A stretch of 6,444 nt of DNA. It comes from Saprospiraceae bacterium. GTDB lineage: Bacteria > Bacteroidota > Bacteroidia > Chitinophagales > Saprospiraceae. A program made the position numbers and the translations under genes. Each line of letters opens with the position of its first letter. The stretch's first letter is position 1. This document shows positions 1-5,074 of the stretch, piece after piece. The notes beneath the pieces were generated by a model. It saw nothing but the letters and a program-made list of their open reading frames with translations. It was not told the DNA's origin and did no database searches. The stretch is taken from positions 1 through 6,444 of the forward strand of contig CANETR010000129.1 in NCBI GenBank assembly GCA_947441325.1. Reading direction: 5' to 3'.

Positions 1-1
1 A

Positions 2-2728
2 GTGTTGAGTGGTGGCGCCGAAAACATTACCTACAACTATAACAATGGAGAAGAAAGTTATACAGTCGAGGGCTTGAACATCGATTCCAATTTCTTCAGT
101 GTCAGTGCTGACAGTTCTACTTATGCCGATGGCACCTTAAATATTGATAGTAGCACATTTCAGGTTAAAAATCTTGGAGCTATCGGCGAAGCTGCTTCTG
201 TAAGTGTTGGCAATATACAATGGAATGAAACAGGTTTGGCTATCAATACACTCGATGTTGCACTTCCTCAAATTGGGGATGTAACAGTAAGCGGACATGC
301 CGATAGTATTTTGGTGAACGAGTCTGTAACAGTACAGGGTGGAACGGTCAATGCTGCCGGGCAAATCAGTTTTGCAGGTGGGGGACTCACACTCAATAAT
401 TTGGCTGGTACTTTCAATTTGGTCGATAATGCCTGGGATGCTAGTATAACTGGCGCCTTGGGTGTGAATGTGCCAAATACAACAGCCTCGGGAAATCTCG
501 AAATAAAATTTGGCTCAGCTGAAACGGAATACAACCTTGAAAATGGTCAAATTCAAAGTAATTTGGCTGGTTTAACTATTACGGCTACTGGTATCAGTTT
601 TGGTTCAGATACCTCTACCCTGAGTATAGATACTGCTGTACTTGAAGTTCCTGAGCTTCGAGGTGGTGATTTACAGGCAACTATCAGTCAGGTGAGTTTT
701 GGACCAGAGGGCTTCGATTTTCAATCTGTTGCAATTAGCTCTACCGGTTCATTCGAACTACTTCCTGGTTTTTCAGTTTTAGGCATTGCAGGTACACTTA
801 CCAAAGAAGGAGGAGGGGATTATGGAATCGATGCTCAGATGTCCGCCAGTTTTCAAGGAGCATCGCTTCAGGGAGGTGCATCTGTTCATTTTACACGTGC
901 AGGTGGGGCATCTCGTTTCGAAGTGACACAGCTAAATATTCAAAGCAATTTATTCGACTTTAGCGTAGCATCAGCGGTATATGAAAATAACAAATTAAGC
1001 ATAGCAACTGCAAATCTCGACCTCAAAAATTTGGGTTCAGCAGGCGATGGGGTACAGGCCAATGCCACTGGTATTGAATATTCTGCACAAGGTCTCAAAG
1101 TAGAGCATCTCGAAGCTGATTTTCCAAAAATTGGTTCAGTAGATGTTAAGGTCATTGCCGATGGATTAACCATTGCATCGGGTGGTGTAACTGGTCGTGG
1201 TAGGGTAGAGGTTGGCGCCGAATTTAATCTTGCCGATGGAGCAGCAACCCTATCAGGCGTAAGCGGAACCGTTGATTTTTCGGGTAATGACTGGGGTGTT
1301 TCAATCACTGGCGGTCTTACTTTCAATGTTCCCAATGTGAATGGGGGTGGTCAGGTTACCATATCATACAGTGGGGCTGAAGGTGTTAATGTTGAAATTG
1401 CAAACGGAAGCCTTAGCGCTAATTTTCCGGGAGTTACAATGACTGGAAGTGGCATAGGATATAATTATGCAGAAAATGAATTCACAGTAGATACCACCAC
1501 CGTTCAAATGCCAACATTGGGACAAAATGGATTGAATACTACAGTTGAAGGATTGAGTATAAAGGATGGAGATATTGATTTTCAGTCTATTGTTATTCAG
1601 GTAAATCAAACTTTTAGGATCATAGAAGGGCTAAGTGGTACTTTGGAAAGTGGATCCTTAACTAAAGAGGGCAGTTCAATGACTGCAAGCATTACCATGA
1701 GTGTCGATGTCAATGACTCAAATTTTGGTATTGGAGGTTCAGGGCGTGGAACGATGTCCTATGAGTTGGGAACAGGCGAATTCAGTGGGACATTAGACTC
1801 TTTAAATCTTAATACTTCAATTTTTGATATTGCGCTTAGCGGAGGTGTTGAATTAAATTCTGAAGGCATGCACATTGGTCAGGCTAGCCTTGCTTTCAGT
1901 GAAGATTTTGATAAAGAAGAACTCAAACGCATGATTCCTCAGGCTGGCGAGCTAGGTGCTATGGCGCTAAATGCACTAAAAGGGATGCGCGTAACTGCTA
2001 CAGATATTAATTATACACAGGCCGAAGGTTTTAAAATTGGCGATTGGTCCCTGGAATTTGCAAAGATTGGTTTTGAAATGATGGGTATCAGCGGTGAATT
2101 GGATTTGGCAAATCTATCTGCCTCACTAAGCGGTGAAAAAACATTTAATCTCGAAGACTTTAATATTCCGACAAGTATCAGTGCCCAGGTTCCAATTGTG
2201 CCTGGAATCAATGCCACTGGTAGCATCGGTTTGGGAGCAAATATTTCAATAGGTGCAAACATTTCAGCTCAGGGCGACCATGATTCTGAAGTGTGGCAGT
2301 TGAGAGGCGGATTAGATGTTTCGGGAGATCTTATGGCTTATTTACAATTGGGCGTAGAGGCCGATGCTGTTGTTGCCAGTGTTGGTGCCGCATTAAGAGC
2401 AAGTGTTAATGCTGGATTGGAAGCCAGTGCAGGTATTGGTATGGGTATAACCTATGACCCCGAAACTAATTCAGTGGCAATTGCGGAAGGCGGGTTAACC
2501 TTCGACTACAGCTTCCTAGCAGAAATTTTCACAAAACTCGATCTTGTACTCGAATACCAAGCGCTCTTTGGTCTCTTCGGCGGTGAAGAAATTATTGAAC
2601 TGGAACGATGGGACATCGGTAAATTTGTATTAAGCGGACAATCTGTTGCCGATAACCTTGGTGATGTTGTTGGCAATATGGAAAGTACTAAATATTTAGA
2701 AATTGATGGAGAGAGAATTGATCTCTAA
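2..2728 (+). CDS. C-terminal 908 residues of a giant repetitive beta-rich protein of unknown function (5' end outside window)
   Basis: The frame is open from the left edge and begins inside repetitive sequence, so the GTG at position 2 is almost certainly not the start. Three large repeats are visible by eye. Matching landmarks are LNIDSNFF (res. 25), LNIQSNLF (311) and LNLNTSIF (601); VKNLG (55)/LKNLG (341); PQIGDV (89)/PKIGSV (375); ITGALGVNVPN (149)/ITGGLTFNVPN (435); and LTKEG in the first two units. Alternating polar/hydrophobic residues rich in G, S, T, N and V suggest an extended beta structure. The third copy carries a helical insertion (about res. 632-662). Residues ~735-830 are Gly/Ala-rich, with GANIS occurring twice. 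The end (835-908) is more hydrophobic and acidic. There is no type IX secretion C-terminal domain, LPXTG motif or evident membrane segment. I do not recognise the family. A repeating-beta-groove (AsmA/TamB-like) protein, or one of the large proteins found near Bacteroidota contractile injection systems, are guesses. It is 80 nt upstream of the first secreted paralogue. Confidence 0.85.
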   Translation: MLSGGAENITYNYNNGEESYTVEGLNIDSNFFSVSADSSTYADGTLNIDSSTFQVKNLGAIGEAASVSVGNIQWNETGLAINTLDVALPQIGDVTVSGHADSILVNESVTVQGGTVNAAGQISFAGGGLTLNNLAGTFNLVDNAWDASITGALGVNVPNTTASGNLEIKFGSAETEYNLENGQIQSNLAGLTITATGISFGSDTSTLSIDTAVLEVPELRGGDLQATISQVSFGPEGFDFQSVAISSTGSFELLPGFSVLGIAGTLTKEGGGDYGIDAQMSASFQGASLQGGASVHFTRAGGASRFEVTQLNIQSNLFDFSVASAVYENNKLSIATANLDLKNLGSAGDGVQANATGIEYSAQGLKVEHLEADFPKIGSVDVKVIADGLTIASGGVTGRGRVEVGAEFNLADGAATLSGVSGTVDFSGNDWGVSITGGLTFNVPNVNGGGQVTISYSGAEGVNVEIANGSLSANFPGVTMTGSGIGYNYAENEFTVDTTTVQMPTLGQNGLNTTVEGLSIKDGDIDFQSIVIQVNQTFRIIEGLSGTLESGSLTKEGSSMTASITMSVDVNDSNFGIGGSGRGTMSYELGTGEFSGTLDSLNLNTSIFDIALSGGVELNSEGMHIGQASLAFSEDFDKEELKRMIPQAGELGAMALNALKGMRVTATDINYTQAEGFKIGDWSLEFAKIGFEMMGISGELDLANLSASLSGEKTFNLEDFNIPTSISAQVPIVPGINATGSIGLGANISIGANISAQGDHDSEVWQLRGGLDVSGDLMAYLQLGVEADAVVASVGAALRASVNAGLEASAGIGMGITYDPETNSVAIAEGGLTFDYSFLAEIFTKLDLVLEYQALFGLFGGEEIIELERWDIGKFVLSGQSVADNLGDVVGNMESTKYLEIDGERIDL
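74..931 (+). repeat. Protein-level repeat unit 1 (about 286 aa)
   Basis: This encodes residues ~25-310 of the giant protein. It aligns almost without gaps to the next unit at an offset of 286 residues; the offset becomes 287 near DFQSVAI/DFQSIVI. The copies have diverged at the DNA level, so this is an old internal duplication rather than a recent tandem DNA repeat. Boundaries are arbitrary in phase because the start of the gene is not in the window. Confidence 0.75.
932..1801 (+). repeat. Protein-level repeat unit 2 (about 290 aa)
   Basis: This encodes residues ~311-600. It shares the ordered landmarks of unit 1: LNIQSN, LKNLG, PKIGSV, SITGGLTFNVPN, DFQSIVI and GSLTKEG. Its end runs directly into the next LNLNTS landmark at residue 601, giving a 290-residue period. 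Confidence 0.75.
1802..2194 (+). repeat. Protein-level repeat unit 3, incomplete and interrupted
   Basis: This encodes residues ~601-731. It opens with LNLNTSIFDIALSGG, matching the openings of units 1 and 2, and keeps a FAKIGFE element corresponding to FPKIGSV. That element lies about 22 residues later than expected because of an inserted charged/helical stretch (res. ~632-662, including FDKEELKRMI). Similarity fades after ~731, where the Gly/Ala-rich tail begins. Confidence 0.55.
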
Positions 2729-2750
2729 ACTCAATTGATTTCATTCGAGC

Positions 2751-2767
2751 TTGGCACATTTATTGAA
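2751..2767 (+). promoter_or_regulatory. Possible sigma-54 (-24/-12) promoter for the first secreted paralogue
   Basis: TTGGCAC-ATTTA-TTGAA matches the RpoN pattern TGGCAC-N5-TTGCA with correct spacing (the GG and the -12 G are 12 nt apart). The one clear mismatch is A for the conserved C of the -12 GC. The predicted transcript would start near 2778 (an A), leaving a ~31-nt leader before the ATG at 2809. No well-spaced Bacteroidota sigma-A promoter (TTG-N17-23-TANNTTTG) is visible here. The nearest is TATAATTG at 2781-2788, with TTG only 15 nt upstream. Confidence 0.35.
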
Positions 2768-2808
2768 ATAATTTTTTAACTATAATTGAATCATAAAAAT
2801 ATTAAACC

Positions 2809-3327
2809 ATGTCTAAGAAAATTTTTATTACACTCAGCTTTGTATTGCTTGCTTTTATAAGCTTTGCTCAAAAAGGATCAGGTTTAAGTACCACTCCTGC
2901 TGCTTCTACACAAACGACCGAAGCTAAAAATTTCGGACTCACGCTTATAAATGCCTATTTCATTCGCGATTGTAACTATGTTTACAGCAAACTCAGCAGC
3001 GAAATCACCGTTTTTGATGGGGGCGCTAAGGTTAATAAGTCGGATTTTACTGCACAGGATATTTGTAATGAAATTTCCATCAGAACGGACATTACAGCCA
3101 ATTATAATACTTACCTCAGCAATTATGAACCAGAGGTTTTGACAGCTGCTGAATTTGGAGCTAAATATCCGGCCTACCAGGCTGTACTTCAGTTGAGAGA
3201 GGGCGATTTTTATTTTGGAGGCAATAAAACTAGAACAGGTGCTGCCGAACTCTTCCTTTCACACGATCATACAAGATTTGTTTTGAGAAGAACTGGCGTT
3301 AATGCCTTTCAGGTCATCAGCTTCTAA
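2809..3327 (+). CDS. Secreted small protein of unknown function, paralogue 1 (172 aa)
   Basis: The N-terminus MSKKIFITLSFVLLAFISFA|Q is a classical Sec signal peptide: two Lys, a hydrophobic core and an SFA|Q cleavage site, with Gln at +1 as is common in Bacteroidota. There is no lipobox Cys. A short Ser/Thr/Ala-rich linker (res. ~22-37) precedes a compact domain of ~135 residues starting at EAKNFGL. The mature protein has exactly two cysteines, Cys55 and Cys86. Their spacing is identical in the downstream paralogue, which suggests a disulfide bond in the periplasm or outside the cell. Conserved blocks are AKNFGL, VFDGG, GDFYF, RTG and ELF. The helix-helix-strand look of the first half is compatible with an NTF2-like fold, but that is a guess. 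The ATG at 2809 is chosen because the signal peptide begins there. A terminator follows. Confidence 0.85.
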   Translation: MSKKIFITLSFVLLAFISFAQKGSGLSTTPAASTQTTEAKNFGLTLINAYFIRDCNYVYSKLSSEITVFDGGAKVNKSDFTAQDICNEISIRTDITANYNTYLSNYEPEVLTAAEFGAKYPAYQAVLQLREGDFYFGGNKTRTGAAELFLSHDHTRFVLRRTGVNAFQVISF

Positions 3328-3341
3328 AATTTTCAATATTT

Positions 3342-3379
3342 AAAAAGCCATCATAATCAATTATTTATGATGGATTTTT
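3342..3379 (+). terminator. Hairpin with U-tract between the two paralogues
   Basis: A perfect 9-bp stem, CCATCATAA (3348-3356) with TTATGATGG (3365-3373), has an 8-nt loop. It is extended past one G-A mismatch by AAAAA (3342-3346) pairing with TTTTT (3375-3379). A GC-containing stem followed directly by a T-run is a Rho-independent terminator for plus-strand transcripts. It starts 14 nt after the stop of paralogue 1 and ends 15 nt before the ATG of paralogue 2, so it may also act as a leaky attenuator for the second gene. Confidence 0.75.
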
Positions 3380-3394
3380 CTTAAGTCCTATATT

Positions 3395-3865
3395 ATGAAA
3401 AATCTTTTCGTTTTAATGTTTTCTTTGCTTACTTGTGCAGCATTTGCTCAGGCTACTGATAAAGAGCAGGCTAAGAATTTTGGACTCAGCATTGTTCAAA
3501 AATTTTATGATGGAAAATGTACCGAGGTTTACGATTATTTAGCCGATGTAGTAGTAGCTTTCGAAGGAGGAATGCAGGTAAAAAAAATCATGTTCAATGC
3601 TGAAGATTTATGTGAAGCCCGTATTTTCAATAGTTCCGACAATAATACCTATTCAAGCTATTTAGAAAATTACAGTCCTGAAATTATGGATCATACAGAA
3701 TTTGCCAATCGTTTTCCAAATTTTTGGATAAAACTGGAGCCTGGTGATTTTTATTTCAATGGTTGTAACAGAACAGGCAAAAAAGAACTTTTCGCATCAG
3801 GTGATATGGTTCGTTTCATATTCAGAAAAGAAAAAGACGCTAAGTTTCGAATTATATCTAATTGA
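3395..3865 (+). CDS. Secreted small protein of unknown function, paralogue 2 (156 aa)
   Basis: The N-terminus MKNLFVLMFSLLTCAAFA|Q is a Sec signal peptide with an AFA|Q cleavage site. The mature part aligns along its whole length with the upstream protein, roughly one third identical by eye. Shared blocks are AKNFGL (res. 26-31), FEGG, a D-x-C around Cys73, YL-x-NY-x-PE, GDFYF (117-121), RTG, ELF and a C-terminal F-x-x-IS. Cys42 and Cys73 are spaced as in paralogue 1 (31 residues apart), and an extra Cys124 is present. The Ser/Thr linker after the signal peptide of paralogue 1 is missing here, which accounts for most of the length difference. The pair most likely arose by tandem duplication. 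No promoter is seen in the 15 nt between the preceding terminator and the ATG, so expression probably depends on readthrough or a promoter inside the upstream gene. Confidence 0.85.
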   Translation: MKNLFVLMFSLLTCAAFAQATDKEQAKNFGLSIVQKFYDGKCTEVYDYLADVVVAFEGGMQVKKIMFNAEDLCEARIFNSSDNNTYSSYLENYSPEIMDHTEFANRFPNFWIKLEPGDFYFNGCNRTGKKELFASGDMVRFIFRKEKDAKFRIISN

Positions 3866-3881
3866 TTCTAAAAATAAAGGC

Positions 3882-3925
3882 ATTAAAAAAGTCGACAAGC
3901 AAAACTGCTTGCCGACTTTTTTAAT
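3882..3925. terminator. Bidirectional terminator shared by converging genes
   Basis: A 20-bp stem (3882-3901 with 3906-3925) has an AAAC loop. Its core is GTCGACAAGCA/TGCTTGCCGAC, flanked by A6 on the left and T6 on the right, so both strands give a hairpin followed by a U-tract. The only imperfection is A3895 opposite C3912. In the plus-strand RNA this is an A-C mismatch; in the minus-strand RNA it becomes a G-U wobble pair, so the minus hairpin is fully paired. The hairpin sits 16 nt after both stop codons: paralogue 2 (3865) and the response regulator (3942). Confidence 0.9.
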
Positions 3926-3941
3926 AAGATATATTAAAATA

Positions 3942-4991
3942 TTAGTTGAGCATGTTAATCAATTTCTTTTCCTCAAGAATAGTGATTTTACTGCCTTTAA
4001 TATCTATGATTCCTTCGTCTTTGAAATCCGATAGGGTTCTGATAACAGTTTCTTTGGCAGTTCCTACCATACTTGCCAAATCATCGCGAAGGATTGAAAT
4101 TGTAAAATGGTTATCATTCTCTTCTTTGTAACGTTCCTGTAGTCTCACCAATGCATCAGCAACTCTTTTACGCACTGAATTGTAAGCAAGGTCAATCAAT
4201 TGATCTTCTTTTTCGGTAAGTTCTTTAGCAAGATTTTTTAGGAAGTTGCTTGCTACACTTGGATTATTGTGCAACAATTCAAAAAAGTCTTTCTGCGGAA
4301 TAATACTAATGATGCTATCTTCGAGTGCTACAGCGGTTTCTGGATAGGTAGTTGATTGCAACATGGGCAAAAAGCCAAGAAAATCACCTTCTTTATACAA
4401 TGACATGATGAGTTCTTTGCCATCATCATTTGCCTTATATGTCTTTACCTTTCCTTTATTCAGGTAAAATACTTGTTTTGGATATTCGCCTTCTTTGAAA
4501 ATGTAATCTTTTTTGCGGTAGGAACGCTCCTCGCGATCTTGAGCAAGATTCATAAGGGCTTCCATACCTCTCTCAGGATTTATGAATCCAGTGCCGTTAG
4601 GACCTTGAGATTTCATGAGTATTTCATGCTTCTTGAGGCGAATCTCAATCGCATTCAATAAATCTACATCATCGAAAGGTTTGGTGATATAGTCATCTGC
4701 TCCCAGACTCATCCCTTTTCTGAAATCAGATTTTTCTGTTTTAGCAGTCAGGAATATAAATGGGATATTGGCAGTGACAGGATTTTGACTTAGAATACGA
4801 AGTACTCCAAAGCCATCGAGTTCGGGCATCATTACATCACATACAATCAGGTCGGGGAGTCCTTCCGAAGCTGCTTTTACGCCTTCTTTGCCATTTTCAG
4901 CCGTAATTACCTCGTAATTGGATAGTTCCAAAATCTCTGCAGTGTTCTCGCGCACATCGGGATTATCCTCAATAATCAGTATTTTTTTCAT
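3942..4991 (-). CDS. Response regulator: REC receiver - cyclic-nucleotide-binding-like domain - Crp-type HTH (349 aa)
   Basis: A cytoplasmic transcription factor in three parts. Residues ~3-122 are a receiver domain with all key residues: acidic pair Glu8/Asp9, phospho-acceptor Asp52 in CDVMMPELDG, Thr82 and Lys104 in TKPFD. Residues ~145-265 form a cNMP-binding-like beta roll (YIFKEGEYPKQVFYLNKGKV). It lacks the CRP phosphate-binding signature: the Arg-Ser-Ala of CRP is replaced by YPETAVA, so canonical cAMP binding is unlikely. The only cysteine is Cys51, so it carries no FNR-type iron-sulfur cluster. Residues ~270-340 are a Crp-type winged helix-turn-helix whose recognition helix is TAKETVIRTLSDFKDEG. 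Glu314 and Arg318 match the Glu/Arg DNA contacts of CRP and FNR. The natural input is phosphorylation of Asp52. It lies 83 nt downstream of the His-less kinase on the same strand, has its own strong promoter in that gap, and ends at the shared terminator. ATG 4991 begins the receiver directly (MKKILIIEDN). Confidence 0.95.
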   Translation of the reverse strand: MKKILIIEDNPDVRENTAEILELSNYEVITAENGKEGVKAASEGLPDLIVCDVMMPELDGFGVLRILSQNPVTANIPFIFLTAKTEKSDFRKGMSLGADDYITKPFDDVDLLNAIEIRLKKHEILMKSQGPNGTGFINPERGMEALMNLAQDREERSYRKKDYIFKEGEYPKQVFYLNKGKVKTYKANDDGKELIMSLYKEGDFLGFLPMLQSTTYPETAVALEDSIISIIPQKDFFELLHNNPSVASNFLKNLAKELTEKEDQLIDLAYNSVRKRVADALVRLQERYKEENDNHFTISILRDDLASMVGTAKETVIRTLSDFKDEGIIDIKGSKITILEEKKLINMLN

Positions 4992-5016
4992 ATAACAGGC
5001 TTTGTTTAATTCAAGT

Positions 5017-5047
5017 CAAAAATATAAAAAAAATCTATTATTACAAA
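5017..5047 (-). promoter_or_regulatory. Bacteroidota-type primary promoter for the response regulator
   Basis: Read on the minus strand, -33 TTTG (5047-5044) is followed by 19 nt and then -7 TATTTTTG (5024-5017). This is an exact match to the phylum consensus TTTG/TTG-N~19-TANNTTTG. Transcription would start near 5010, giving a ~20-nt leader to the ATG at 4991. A 15-bp inverted repeat, ATTATT-ACA-AATAAT (5037-5051), overlaps the -33 element and could be an operator, though at this AT content it may be chance. Confidence 0.7.
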
Positions 5048-5074
5048 TAATGTTTTACTAAGCATTATATTTAA

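Noticed and set aside
2..4. GTG at position 2 as the true start of the large protein
   Set aside because: The frame is open at the window edge and begins within repeat-like sequence, with no signal peptide or start context; the gene simply continues off the left edge.
940..1335. Long antisense open frames inside the large gene (also 268-534 and 2011-2262)
   Set aside because: Their translations are Pro/Ser-rich low-information shadows of the repeat protein, with no domain, start signal or spacing support.
2500..2728. Type IX secretion C-terminal domain on the large protein
   Set aside because: The ending (KYLEIDGERIDL) lacks the usual beta-rich type A or B domain with its conserved Gly and terminal Lys pattern.
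2731..2777. TCAATTGA palindrome and the AT-only hairpin TTATT-GA-AATAA plus T6 after the large gene as a terminator
   Set aside because: The stem has only A-T pairs and about five base pairs, and the palindrome is only 8 bp; both are expected by chance in this AT-rich spacer.
3428..3442. Lipoprotein signal (LLTC) in paralogue 2
   Set aside because: Thr at -1 does not fit a lipobox, and a good AFA|Q signal peptidase I site follows four residues later; paralogue 1 has no equivalent Cys.
3744..4034. A 96-aa plus-strand frame overlapping the end of paralogue 2 and the end of the regulator
   Set aside because: It runs through the bidirectional terminator and overlaps two well-supported genes; the translation has no recognisable features.
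5047..5068. ATAATG...CATTAT inverted repeat after the kinase homologue as a terminator
   Set aside because: Six mostly A-T pairs with a 10-nt loop is too weak, and the T-rich stretch beyond it is better explained as part of the regulator promoter.
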